A DNA stretch of 64,000 bases from Altererythrobacter epoxidivorans (GCF_001281485.1 NZ_CP012669.1:1054001-1118000); one strand, 5' to 3'; shown: positions 26,298 to 34,859, counted from the stretch's first letter. Notes: a model not told the origin generated them from the sequence alone. A program made the numbers and translations.

Positions 26298-27173
26298 ATG
26301 GGACAGCTCAATCCTATGATGCATAAAGGCGGGATCACCGCCTCGAGTGCTCGCCTTCTTGAAGGTTTCGACGACGTCTCGAACACTCTCGCAGCAGCGC
26401 TTGCCGCAAACGATGCCGGTCGGACCGGTCGCTACGAGCTCAAGACCATCCTCGCGAAGATTGCGACCGACCAGCAGGTAATGAGCCAGGCGAGTGGCGC
26501 GACCCAGGCAATCTCCGAAGATGCACTCGAGCAATTGGGCAATGGCACAGCGGTCATCGATTCTACACTGGGAGAGATCGAAGAACTCATTGCCATCATG
26601 CCCGAACTGATGGAGCGCATTGCAGGCTTTTCGAAGGCGATGGAGGTTGTGCAGAAAGCGGCCAACAAGATCGCGGAATTGGCCGATGCGACCGACATCC
26701 TGTCATTGAATGCGCGGATCGAGGCGGCTGTCTCCGGCAGCAGCGGCGATAATTTCCAGACTGTCGCGAGCGAAGTCCAGGCGCTGTCGGTCAAGGCCAA
26801 GGCGGCGGCTTCCGGGATCAACCGCACGGTGAACGCACTCGCGTCCGAAACGAAGACCATGAGCGAGCGTGTTTCGACGGGTGCCGACGCGTGCAGCGAT
26901 GTTTCCCATTCTATTGGTCAGATCAAGCAGACCATCCAGGATGTCTGCGTCTCGCTGGTCGAGGTGGACAGTGCCCAGTCCCGCATCGGGGACGTGAGCA
27001 ATCACATGTCGGAAAACCTCGCAAAGTCTACCAAGGCGATCGACGCCGGTGATGGCCGCCTAGGGAATCACGGCCGGGAAATTGCCGCTGCGTCCGAGCG
27101 TATCGTCAGCCTGAAAGAGCGGACCGAGGATCTGCAGCGCTTCGTCAAGCAGATCGAAGCACCGCAAACCTGA
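26298..27173 (+). CDS. divergent MCP-like coiled-coil protein without sensor domain (MCP3)
   Basis: A 291-residue soluble protein, all predicted coiled coil. The signalling-tip region reads ELADATDILSLNARIEAAVSGSSGDNFQTVASEVQALS: the LNA.IEAA and VASEV parts are kept, but the normal RAGE.G..FAVVA turn is altered and shortened in charge. It lacks the C-terminal domain shared by the two genes upstream. It may scaffold or form mixed arrays with them, or be a decaying paralogue. A 175-base AT-richer gap separates it from MCP2, so it may have its own promoter. Start ATG 26298 has GGGAGAGG upstream. Confidence 0.75.
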   Translation: MGQLNPMMHKGGITASSARLLEGFDDVSNTLAAALAANDAGRTGRYELKTILAKIATDQQVMSQASGATQAISEDALEQLGNGTAVIDSTLGEIEELIAIMPELMERIAGFSKAMEVVQKAANKIAELADATDILSLNARIEAAVSGSSGDNFQTVASEVQALSVKAKAAASGINRTVNALASETKTMSERVSTGADACSDVSHSIGQIKQTIQDVCVSLVEVDSAQSRIGDVSNHMSENLAKSTKAIDAGDGRLGNHGREIAAASERIVSLKERTEDLQRFVKQIEAPQT

Positions 27174-27188
27174 TTTTCCTGCGTCAGA

Positions 27189-28046
27189 TCAGCTCGGGTT
27201 GCGGCGTGCCATGAAGGCAAGCCGTTCGAACATCATCACGTCCTGTTCGTTCTTCAGCAGCGCACCGTGCAGCGGCGGAATTGCACTGTTGGGATTGCTG
27301 TCCTGCAGGACTTCCAGCGGCATGTCTTCGTTCAGGAGCAGCTTCAGCCAGTCGAGCAGTTCGCTGGTGCTGGGCTTCTTCTTCAGGCCCGGAACGTCGC
27401 GCAGTTCGTAGAAGATATCCATCGCCTTGCTGACGAGTGTCTTCTGGATGCCCGGATAGTGGACTTCGATGATGTCCTTCATCGTCTCGCGGTCGGGGAA
27501 CTTGATGTAGTGGAAGAAGCAGCGGCGCAGGAAGGCGTCGGGCAGTTCCTTCTCGTTGTTCGAGGTGATGACGACGATCGGGCGCTCCTTGGCCGCGATC
27601 CGCTCGTGCGTTTCGTACACGTCGAAACTCATGCGATCGAGTTCTTGCAAGAGGTCGTTCGGGAATTCGATGTCGGCCTTGTCGATTTCGTCGATCAGCA
27701 GGACGGGCAGTTCGGGGCTGGTGAAGGCCTCCCACAGCTTGCCCTTCTTGATGTAGTTCGAAATGTCGTGGACGCGTTCGTCGCCGAGCTGGCCGTCGCG
27801 AAGACGGGCAACCGCGTCGTATTCGTAGAGGCCCTGCTGCGCTTTGGTCGTCGATTTGACGTTCCATTCGATCAGCGGCGCACCGGTCGCCTTGGCGATT
27901 TCATGCGCCAGCACCGTCTTGCCGGTGCCGGGCTCGCCCTTGACCAGGAGCGGTCGGCGCAAGGTCACTGCGGCATTCACTGCGACTTTCAGGTCATCGG
28001 TGGCGATATACGAGCTGGTGCCCTCGAAGCGCGTCGTCTCGGTCAT
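27189..28046 (-). CDS. MoxR-family AAA+ ATPase
   Basis: A 285-residue AAA ATPase with Walker A GEPGTGKT (about residues 37-44), Walker B VLLIDEIDKAD, sensor 1 ITSNNEKELPDAFLRRCFFHYI, and the MoxR-type C-terminal lid. Partner of CoxE/VWA proteins in metal-centre insertion or complex maturation. Its expected partner, the VWA gene at 21911-23092, lies on the same strand but is separated by the chemoreceptor cassette. Confidence 0.92.
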   Translation of the reverse strand: MTETTRFEGTSSYIATDDLKVAVNAAVTLRRPLLVKGEPGTGKTVLAHEIAKATGAPLIEWNVKSTTKAQQGLYEYDAVARLRDGQLGDERVHDISNYIKKGKLWEAFTSPELPVLLIDEIDKADIEFPNDLLQELDRMSFDVYETHERIAAKERPIVVITSNNEKELPDAFLRRCFFHYIKFPDRETMKDIIEVHYPGIQKTLVSKAMDIFYELRDVPGLKKKPSTSELLDWLKLLLNEDMPLEVLQDSNPNSAIPPLHGALLKNEQDVMMFERLAFMARRNPS

Positions 28047-28158
28047 GTAGGCTCCCTTGGAGTTTCGCTTTGCAACTTGACGTTTGCGTTAGGGGGAGGG
28101 CACGCGAAGAGCAAGAGCGCGTTGCATCAGCATACCGCGAATAGCAAACGGAGCGAGA

Positions 28159-29367
28159 ATGCCGACAGAACCTGTTTCCATCCAGACTGCATCGGGACAC
28201 ACTCTGGCGGGATCGCTGGAAATGCCGACCGGCCTGGTCCGCGGCGCGGCGTTGTTCGCGCATTGCTTCACTTGCACGAAGAATTCGCGTGCAGCGGTCG
28301 AAGTCGCTCGTGCACTGGCGCGCGAGGGCATTGCATGCCTCAGGTTCGATTTTACCGGCCTGGGCGACAGCGAGGGTGATTTCGGGAAGGCCGGTTTCGT
28401 CACCGATGTTGCGGATATCGCCCATGCGGCAAACTACCTCTATCAGCGCTTCGGCACGGCAATACTCATGGTCGGGCACAGTCTCGGTGGGGCGGCGGTC
28501 CTGGCGGCTGCCGATCAGCTGGAAACGGACACCGTGGCAGCGATCGCGACCATCGGTGCCCCTTCCGATGTGCCGCATGTACTGTCGAATATCGACGGCG
28601 ACCTGGACGCAATCCGTGAGACAGGCGAGGGTCAGGTAAAGATCGGCGGGCGGGAGTTCTCGCTCGGCAAGGATTTCATCGAGCGGACCTCCGCAGTCGA
28701 TCTGCTGGAGGAGGTGGGAAGGCTGCGCAAGCCGCTGCTGATCCTTCATAGCCCGACCGACGAGGTGGTCGGTGTCGATCATGCCAGCACTTTGTTCGCT
28801 GCTGCGAAGCATCCGAAATCCTTTGTCAGCCTTGCCGGAGCAGACCATCTGCTGCTTGATGATGCAGACGCGCATTTCGCCGCAATGATGATTGCCAGCT
28901 GGGCGCAGCGCTACCTTCCGCTCAAGGAGGATTGGCCTCTCCCTGCAGAAGGCGTGGTCGTGAAATCCGGTCATGGAAAGTTCGGGACGGAAGTGCACTC
29001 TGCGCGTCACCGGTTCATCGTTGACGAGCCGCGCGATTACGGAGGGGATGATACAGGTCCGACGCCATACGATCTTTTGAACGCATCATTGGGTGCGTGC
29101 ACGTCAATGACACTGAAGATGTATGCAGATCGGGTCGGCTTCCCCCTGGAAAGTGTGACGGTGCACGTGACTCACGAGCGCGATTACCATGCAGATTGCG
29201 AAAATTGCGAGAAGGGTGTGCGGATCCAGGCATTGCATCGCAAGATCGAGTTACACGGTGACCTCGATCAGAGCGAAGTGGCGGAATTGCTCGAAATTGC
29301 CGACAAATGTCCGGTTCATCGAACCTTGGAAGGAAAACTCGAAATACTAACCGAGCGGATTTCCTAG
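28159..29367 (+). CDS. bifunctional alpha/beta hydrolase - OsmC family protein
   Basis: A 402-residue fusion. Residues 1-255 are an alpha/beta hydrolase with nucleophile elbow VGHSLGGAAVLAA, an acid in HSPTDEVV and a histidine in GADHLLLD. Residues about 265-400 are an OsmC/Ohr-like domain with ..NASLGACTSMTLKMYADR and KCPVHRTLEGK, including the two redox cysteines of the OsmC thiol-peroxidase family. The fused form is recurrent in proteobacteria; it probably reduces organic hydroperoxides or hydrolyses related esters. Alone on its strand, with MoxR divergent upstream. Confidence 0.92.
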   Translation: MPTEPVSIQTASGHTLAGSLEMPTGLVRGAALFAHCFTCTKNSRAAVEVARALAREGIACLRFDFTGLGDSEGDFGKAGFVTDVADIAHAANYLYQRFGTAILMVGHSLGGAAVLAAADQLETDTVAAIATIGAPSDVPHVLSNIDGDLDAIRETGEGQVKIGGREFSLGKDFIERTSAVDLLEEVGRLRKPLLILHSPTDEVVGVDHASTLFAAAKHPKSFVSLAGADHLLLDDADAHFAAMMIASWAQRYLPLKEDWPLPAEGVVVKSGHGKFGTEVHSARHRFIVDEPRDYGGDDTGPTPYDLLNASLGACTSMTLKMYADRVGFPLESVTVHVTHERDYHADCENCEKGVRIQALHRKIELHGDLDQSEVAELLEIADKCPVHRTLEGKLEILTERIS

Positions 29368-29454
29368 CGTGGAGCGGCAAACCCGACTTTCAGGTTTTGG
29401 ATAGTCGATTTCCGAAAATTGCAGAAATTGTGAACGATCACCACGAAACCAATA

Positions 29455-29468
29455 TTGATCCACATCAA
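29455..29468. promoter_or_regulatory. FNR/FixK-type box upstream of the Phd-PAS gene
   Basis: TTGATCCACATCAA is a perfect match to the TTGAT-N4-ATCAA consensus of FNR/FixK/Dnr regulators. Its centre is about 137 bases upstream of the ATG at 29599. Two further dyads lie between it and the gene (29491-29506 and 29538-29550). Confidence 0.65.
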
Positions 29469-29490
29469 AAAGCAGGGATAGCTTGTGGTT

Positions 29491-29506
29491 GAATTTAAGT
29501 AAATTC
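29491..29506. promoter_or_regulatory. GAATTTA/TAAATTC dyad
   Basis: A perfect 7-bp inverted repeat with a 2-base spacer (GAATTTAAGTAAATTC), in AT-rich DNA where a start driven by the FNR-type box would be expected. Possible operator; the binding protein is unknown. Confidence 0.4.
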
Positions 29507-29537
29507 AGGCTTTTAATTGACTTTTTAACATAATGAG

Positions 29538-29550
29538 CGTCAATATGACG
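29538..29550. promoter_or_regulatory. CGTCA-ATA-TGACG dyad
   Basis: A perfect 5-bp inverted repeat, 48 bases before the Phd-PAS start, next to a TTGACT hexamer (29517-29522) that could be a -35. Phd/YefM antitoxins bind palindromes in their own promoters, so this is a candidate autoregulatory site. Confidence 0.4.
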
Positions 29551-29598
29551 TTCGTCGCATCTGGGGAGATGAGCCACTTGTTCTGAAGGGGCACAGCG

Positions 29599-30486
29599 AT
29601 GAACGAAGATAATCGTAATGTAACTGCGGCAGATTTTGTCCGCCACTTCGCGAAATATCGCGAAGCTGCGCAAACGGGGCCAGTAATCGTCACCAACCAC
29701 GGGCGTAAAACACACGCTTTATTGTCGATTGCAGATTACGAGGAAGCGCAGGGTTATGCTTCCAAATCGGCGTCGGGTGAAGCGGCCGATCCGCTTGAAG
29801 TAATCGAAAATTTTGCCAACTGGATCTCTGAGTCCCTGATGGTGATGGACCACGATCTGAAGATCGAGACCGTCAACCAGCAGCTGGAAATGATGCTTCA
29901 CAAATCGCGCAAGGACCTGATCGGTCTGACCGTGACGGACCTCCACGTGAATATTCGTGGCAGTGTTGCGGAATCCCTCCTGATCCGGACTTCCACTACC
30001 GGCCAGTCGAGCGTTGCCGACTTCCCTTCGTTTTTCAACGTAGGGCGCTGGATACACATGCGTTGTTTTCCGTGGGGCGATCACATTGTCGCGTTGTTTC
30101 GCGACATAACCGAAGAGGTCACCAATTTCCGGCTCGCCGATGTCAAGGAATCGATCCTGGCAGCGATGGATATACACGGTGGCATCGGATACGCGCGCCT
30201 GTCGCCGCGGGGCACGATCGACCGTTGTGACAAGGCATTGGCCAAGAAACTTGGCTTGAACGAAGATCGCCTGGTTGGTGTGCCGTTCGTCGATCTTGTC
30301 GATGTGAAATCTCGCGTCGAATTCCGAGAAGCGCTGGAGAAATGCCTGCGCAACAATGTGGGCGAGAGGATCCAGACGAGCCTGCTGACGAATTCGGGCA
30401 CTCTCCTTTCAGGCGTAGCCGGTATTCACGGCCTGCACGGTGCCTATGGTGTAGAAGGCGCAATCGTCGTTCTTACTATAGAGTAG
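29599..30486 (+). CDS. Phd/YefM-like antitoxin domain fused to two PAS domains
   Basis: A 295-residue protein from ATG 29599 (AAGGGG upstream). Residues about 7-50 resemble the DNA-binding half of Phd/YefM antitoxins (VTAADFVRHFAKYREAAQ, then PVIVTNHGRKTHALLSIADYEEA). Residues about 66-175 form one PAS domain (NWISESLMVMDHDLKIETVNQ... ending HIVALFRDITEE), and 185-293 a second (GYARLSPRGTIDRCDKALAKKLG). No kinase, GGDEF or toxin-neutralising tail, and no toxin gene adjacent. Most simply a PAS-controlled DNA-binding regulator. The family call for the N-terminus is by pattern and moderately sure. Confidence 0.78.
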   Translation: MNEDNRNVTAADFVRHFAKYREAAQTGPVIVTNHGRKTHALLSIADYEEAQGYASKSASGEAADPLEVIENFANWISESLMVMDHDLKIETVNQQLEMMLHKSRKDLIGLTVTDLHVNIRGSVAESLLIRTSTTGQSSVADFPSFFNVGRWIHMRCFPWGDHIVALFRDITEEVTNFRLADVKESILAAMDIHGGIGYARLSPRGTIDRCDKALAKKLGLNEDRLVGVPFVDLVDVKSRVEFREALEKCLRNNVGERIQTSLLTNSGTLLSGVAGIHGLHGAYGVEGAIVVLTIE

Positions 30487-30545
30487 ATTTTTCTGAACTA
30501 CAGAACAGGCGATTCGTTTCTGCGTTAGCGGAGCGAATTCGCACG

Positions 30546-30559
30546 TTGATTTAAATCAA
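30546..30559. promoter_or_regulatory. FNR/FixK-type box upstream of tadE
   Basis: TTGATTTAAATCAA, again a perfect TTGAT-N4-ATCAA dyad, 180 bases before the TadE-like start, in a 252-base AT-rich gap. A weak hairpin (CGCAGC/GCTGCG, around 30654-30669) follows in the same gap; otherwise nothing else is recognised there. Confidence 0.65.
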
Positions 30560-30738
30560 TGGAAAAATCAGTACTTGGCTGCCACTTGCGCAAAATCACA
30601 GGTAAATCGAATTTAACTATGAACGCGATTCCGCCAGTTATGTTTGTGTGCGCCGCAGCAAGCGCTGCGTAATTTGCGAAATTTTCGTATTTCGACTGTT
30701 CTACATCGTGTTTAAGCCTTTTGGCGATAGTAGCGGTC

Positions 30739-31203
30739 ATGGAAACCGCAACGATCACTCACAAGATGAATGGCGACGCGGGGTCGTCGCCGTGCATCTT
30801 CCATCGCTTCCGCACTAACGAGGACGGGTCCGTTCTCGCGGAGTCCGCATTCGTCATCCCGATGCTCATCGCGATGATGTTCGCGGTCCTTACCTACGCA
30901 ACCTGGTTCATGCAGGCTCACAGTATCCAGCAGGTCACCAATGATGCCGCGCGGGCGAGCCTGGCAGGCATGACAGAGGCCGAACGACTTAGTCTTGTCC
31001 AGGATTCGATCGAAGCTAGCCTGCTGGAGCGCAACGGTATCGAATATGAAAACGTCGCCGTATCCACGAGCCGCGACGACCAGTTCTACACCGTCACCCT
31101 TCGCTATGACGTCGGCGGGAATGCTCTGTTCAAGAGCTCATTCGTTCCGCTGCCAAGCGAAACGATAGCCCGCTCAGCCACCGTCGAACTGCCGACCTAC
31201 TGA
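30739..31203 (+). CDS. TadE-like pilus assembly/pseudopilin protein
   Basis: A 154-residue protein from ATG 30739 with one N-terminal TM helix (about 34-57) preceded by the TadE-type motif EDGSVLAESAFVIPMLIAMMFAV, in which the conserved glutamate follows the prepilin-like site. The rest is a small periplasmic domain. It pairs with the TadG-like gene 7 bases downstream. TadE/TadG proteins belong to Flp/Tad pilus systems, but no tadABC, rcp or flp genes occur here. Confidence 0.8.
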   Translation: METATITHKMNGDAGSSPCIFHRFRTNEDGSVLAESAFVIPMLIAMMFAVLTYATWFMQAHSIQQVTNDAARASLAGMTEAERLSLVQDSIEASLLERNGIEYENVAVSTSRDDQFYTVTLRYDVGGNALFKSSFVPLPSETIARSATVELPTY

Positions 31204-31210
31204 CTGGACG

Positions 31211-32863
31211 ATGATCATGGCAAAGAACACTCTCAAATCCCTACTGAGAAGCGAAAGCGGCGCTTCGGCCATACTCTTCAGCCTGGCTGCGCCGCCCCTG
31301 CTCGGTGCGACCGCGATCGCCATCGATTTCGGCATGCTCTATCTCGAGGAGCGCGACCTTCAGGGCGTGGCAGATGCAGCTGCGATGGCTGCCGTCCTGC
31401 CAACCGATATTCCGAGTTATGGCGAAGAGAAAGTACAGGGCATTCTCGATCAGTCGCCCGAGCTCGACATCCGCATCGTGTCGGTAAAACCGGGCAAGTT
31501 CAACGCGGATACCGGGGTGAGCATGTCCGACCGCTTCGTCGAGAACGACGACGAGGCCAATGCCGTCGAAGTCCAGCTGGAACGGCGGGTGCCGCTGATG
31601 CTCGGAAAGCTGATGGGCAAGGAATTTTCGTCCGTCACGGCGCGGGCGAGGGCGGCGCGGACCGATCTCGTCGCCTTCGATCTCGGCAGCGATCTGCTCG
31701 GCTTCGACAAGAACTTGCCGGGCCGGTATCTGGAGGCTCTTGCCGACACCAATCTCGGCCTCAATCGCATCGAAGTGAACGCGATCCTGGGGGCGCAGGT
31801 GGATGTCGGTCTCTTCGCTGAAATCCTGCGCGACAGGATCGGGGATGAGGACGACACCCTCGGGGATGTATTTTCGGGCGAAGCTTCGCTCTACGAGATC
31901 GTGTCGGCGATGGCTGCTGCAGCCAGCACTTCTGATGGGCAGGAGGCGCTCGAACGCATTGCCAACCAGTTGAGCGATGACGAGATCGCCCTCAGCAGCC
32001 TCGTAAATCTTGGTCCTTTGGGTCGCCAGATGGCCGATCGTGGCAGCGACCGGCTCAATGTCGGCGCGTACATGATGCTGCGGGCCGCCCTGCAGAATGC
32101 GCAGGGTGATGAATACTCGGCAGAGATCAGGACCGAGATCCAGAGCTTCGGGTCGGTCGATGTGAAGATAGCTGGTGGACAACACACCACGTCTTCACCC
32201 TTCCTCGCCGTCGATCCTCTCAAGAAGATCACCCTCTACACGACCGAAACGCGCATCGCTGTGGAGGCAAAGACTACGGCGCAGAGCATCGGTGCCGTTA
32301 AAGTGCCGCTCTATCTGGAGCTGGCACCGGCAGAAGCGCAGATTTACGATGTCGAATGCGACCCTTCGGAAAGCGACAACGGCGTAACGCTCCGGGTCAA
32401 GCCGTCGATCGGATCGGCCAAGATCGGCGAAGTCGACGATGGCGATTTCTACGATTTCTCGACCAACCCCACGGTTGCGAAAGGAACCCTGATCGATACG
32501 CCGGTCCTGGATATTCTCGGCTACGCGGACCTGTCGGTAGGCGGCGACCAGAACCAGTATCCTCGGCTCTCGCTTGCAGAAATCCGGGCAGGCACGCGCA
32601 AGCGCGTGGCGACCAATGACACAGTCCAGGCGCTGATCAATTCGCTGATCAGCGATCTCGATGTCGAAATCAGGACCCTCGATATCGGGCTCGGCCGGCA
32701 AAGCACTGCGATAGAAGACAGGCTGCTGCGTGGTCTTGCGAATATTGCGCCATCGGTCGATGCCGTGCTCAATGAAGTGACCGACATGGTCGGCGTCAAA
32801 CTGGGTGTCGCCGATGTCGGGGTGACCAGCCTGTCATGCGGCCGCCCGACGATTATCGGCTGA
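31211..32863 (+). CDS. TadG-like (Flp pilus assembly TadE/G-like) protein
   Basis: A 550-residue protein with the putative Flp-pilus TadE/G N-terminal segment: SESGASAILFSLAAPPLLGATAIAIDFGMLYLEERDLQGVADAAAMAAVLP. This has one TM helix (about 18-40) and the aromatic and Asp-Ala-Ala signature of the family. The long C-terminal region is periplasmic or extracellular, without a recognised VWA MIDAS motif. The short Met-Ile-Met start means ATG 31217 could also be used. Operon with the TadE-like gene. Confidence 0.8.
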   Translation: MIMAKNTLKSLLRSESGASAILFSLAAPPLLGATAIAIDFGMLYLEERDLQGVADAAAMAAVLPTDIPSYGEEKVQGILDQSPELDIRIVSVKPGKFNADTGVSMSDRFVENDDEANAVEVQLERRVPLMLGKLMGKEFSSVTARARAARTDLVAFDLGSDLLGFDKNLPGRYLEALADTNLGLNRIEVNAILGAQVDVGLFAEILRDRIGDEDDTLGDVFSGEASLYEIVSAMAAAASTSDGQEALERIANQLSDDEIALSSLVNLGPLGRQMADRGSDRLNVGAYMMLRAALQNAQGDEYSAEIRTEIQSFGSVDVKIAGGQHTTSSPFLAVDPLKKITLYTTETRIAVEAKTTAQSIGAVKVPLYLELAPAEAQIYDVECDPSESDNGVTLRVKPSIGSAKIGEVDDGDFYDFSTNPTVAKGTLIDTPVLDILGYADLSVGGDQNQYPRLSLAEIRAGTRKRVATNDTVQALINSLISDLDVEIRTLDIGLGRQSTAIEDRLLRGLANIAPSVDAVLNEVTDMVGVKLGVADVGVTSLSCGRPTIIG

Positions 32864-32882
32864 TTTTCGGGTCCGGTTGGGC

Positions 32883-34859
32883 CTAGGCGTCGATCAGGTC
32901 GCGGTCGATTTCGCCGGCCCGGTTCTGGATGAAATTGAACCGGTGTTCGGGATTGCGCCCCATCAGGCGATCGACCAGATCCTTCACCGCAGCGCGCTGC
33001 TCGAATTCCGGCGGCAGCGTAATGCGGATGAGTGACCGGCTTTCCGGGTTCATCGTCGTTTCGCGGAGCTGGCCGGGGTTCATTTCGCCGAGACCCTTGA
33101 ACCGCGCGACGTCGACCTTCTTGCCCTTGAATACGGTTTCCTCAAGCTCGGCGCGGTGCGCATCGTCACGGGCATAACGGCTCTCTTTGCCGGCAGTCAG
33201 GCGATAGAGCGGGGGCTGCGCCAGGAACAGGTGCCCCTTTCGAACGATCTCGGGCATTTCCTGGAAGAAAAACGTCATCAGAAGCGTTGCGATATGCGCA
33301 CCGTCGACGTCGGCGTCGGTCATGATGATGATGCGGTCGTAACGCAGGTTTTCGGGATCGCATTCCTTGCGCGTGCCGCAGCCCATCGCCAGCGTCAGGT
33401 CGGCGATTTCCTGGTTCGCGCGGATTTTGTCGGCCGTGGCCGACGCGACGTTCAGGATCTTGCCACGGATCGGCAGGATTGCCTGCGTCTTGCGGTCACG
33501 GGCCTGCTTTGCACTACCACCGGCGCTGTCACCTTCGACGATGAAGAGTTCGGTTTCGCCTTTGCCGTCGCCCGAACAATCGGTCAGCTTGCCGGGCAGG
33601 CGCAGCTTCTTGGCATTGGTGGCAGTCTTGCGCTTGATCTCGCGTTCCTGCTTGCGGCGCAGGCGCTCGTCCATCCGCTCCATGACCTGACCCAGCAGCG
33701 CCTTCCCGCGCTCCATGTTGTCGGTCAGGAAATGATCGAAGTGGTCGCGCACCGCATTCTCGACGAGACGCGCAGCGTCGGGCGATGTCAGGCGATCCTT
33801 GGTCTGCGACTGGAACTGCGGGTCGCGAATGAACACGCTCAGCATCACTTCGGCGCCGGTCATCACGTCGTCGGCGCTGATGTCCTTCGCCTTCTTGGCA
33901 CCGACCAGTTCGCCGAAAGCCCGCAAAGCCTTGGTCAGTGCAGCGCGCAGGCCCTGCTCATGTGTTCCGCCATCCGGTGTGGGAACCGTATTACAGTACC
34001 AGCTGGTCGAGCCATCCGAATAGAGCGGCCAGGCAACGGCCCATTCGACGCGACCCTTGTCCTCGGCAAAATCCTGCCTGCCGGTAAAGGGCTGGCTGGT
34101 GACGCATTCGCGCGCGCCGATCTGTTCGGCAAGGTGATCGGCAAGGCCACCGGGAAATTTGAAGACGGCATCTTCCGGCACATCCTCGCTCGCCAGCGAC
34201 GGTGCGCACTTCCAGCGAATTTCGACCCCTGCGAAGAGGTAGGCCTTGGACCGTGCGAGCTTGAACAGGCGGGCTGGCTTGAATTGCTTGCCTTCGAAGA
34301 TTTCCGGATCGGGAACAAAGCTGACGGTGGTGCCGCGGCGGTTCGGTGTCGGACCGAGGCTTTCGAGCTTGCCTAGGGTCTGCCCCTTCGAGAACTCCTG
34401 CGCGTAAAGCTGGCGGTCGCGTGCGACCTCGACCCTTGTGTGCTCGGACAGCGCATTGACGACAGAAACGCCAACGCCGTGCAGGCCGCCGCTGGTGGCA
34501 TAGGCCTTGCCCGAGAACTTGCCGCCCGAATGCAGCGTCGACAAAATGACTTCGAGGGTGGACTTGCCGGGAAACTTGGGATGCTCGTCAACCGGAATGC
34601 CGCGGCCGTTGTCCGAAATCGTCAGGCGATTGCCTTCTTCGAGGCGCACCTCGATCCGGTTCGCATGGCCTGCGACCGCTTCGTCCATCGCGTTGTCGAG
34701 CACTTCGGCGGCGAGATGATGCAGGGCACGGTCGTCAGTGCCGCCGATATACATGCCGGGACGGCGGCGAACAGGCTCAAGCCCCTCGAGGACTTCGATC
34801 GAGGAGGCATCGTAGTCGCCGCTCGAGGCGGGCGTACCATCAAACAGGTCATCGGACAT
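32883..34859 (-). CDS. parE: DNA topoisomerase IV subunit B
   Basis: A 658-residue GHKL ATPase/TOPRIM subunit that decatenates chromosomes with ParC. Evidence: EVLEGLEPVRRRPGMYIGGTD, EVLDNAMDEAVAGHA, SDNGRGIPVDEHPK, SGGLHGVGVSVVNALS, the TOPRIM FIVEGDSAGGSAKQARDRKTQAILPIRGKILNV and MTDADVDGAHI. ParE rather than GyrB by the shorter length, the RPGMYIGGTDDRALHHL wording and the C-terminus. ATG 34859 (MSDDLFDG) preferred over TTG 34865. Convergent with the TadG-like gene (19-base gap). Confidence 0.95.
   Translation of the reverse strand: MSDDLFDGTPASSGDYDASSIEVLEGLEPVRRRPGMYIGGTDDRALHHLAAEVLDNAMDEAVAGHANRIEVRLEEGNRLTISDNGRGIPVDEHPKFPGKSTLEVILSTLHSGGKFSGKAYATSGGLHGVGVSVVNALSEHTRVEVARDRQLYAQEFSKGQTLGKLESLGPTPNRRGTTVSFVPDPEIFEGKQFKPARLFKLARSKAYLFAGVEIRWKCAPSLASEDVPEDAVFKFPGGLADHLAEQIGARECVTSQPFTGRQDFAEDKGRVEWAVAWPLYSDGSTSWYCNTVPTPDGGTHEQGLRAALTKALRAFGELVGAKKAKDISADDVMTGAEVMLSVFIRDPQFQSQTKDRLTSPDAARLVENAVRDHFDHFLTDNMERGKALLGQVMERMDERLRRKQEREIKRKTATNAKKLRLPGKLTDCSGDGKGETELFIVEGDSAGGSAKQARDRKTQAILPIRGKILNVASATADKIRANQEIADLTLAMGCGTRKECDPENLRYDRIIIMTDADVDGAHIATLLMTFFFQEMPEIVRKGHLFLAQPPLYRLTAGKESRYARDDAHRAELEETVFKGKKVDVARFKGLGEMNPGQLRETTMNPESRSLIRITLPPEFEQRAAVKDLVDRLMGRNPEHRFNFIQNRAGEIDRDLIDA

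Noticed and set aside
29513..29528. Possible CtrA site TTAA-N8-TTAA
   Set aside because: CtrA requires a 7-base spacer; this one has 8, in an AT-rich stretch where chance matches are common.
29599..30486. Toxin-antitoxin operon suggested by the Phd/YefM domain
   Set aside because: No RelE/ParE/Doc-like toxin gene is adjacent, and the C-terminal toxin-binding tail is replaced by PAS domains.
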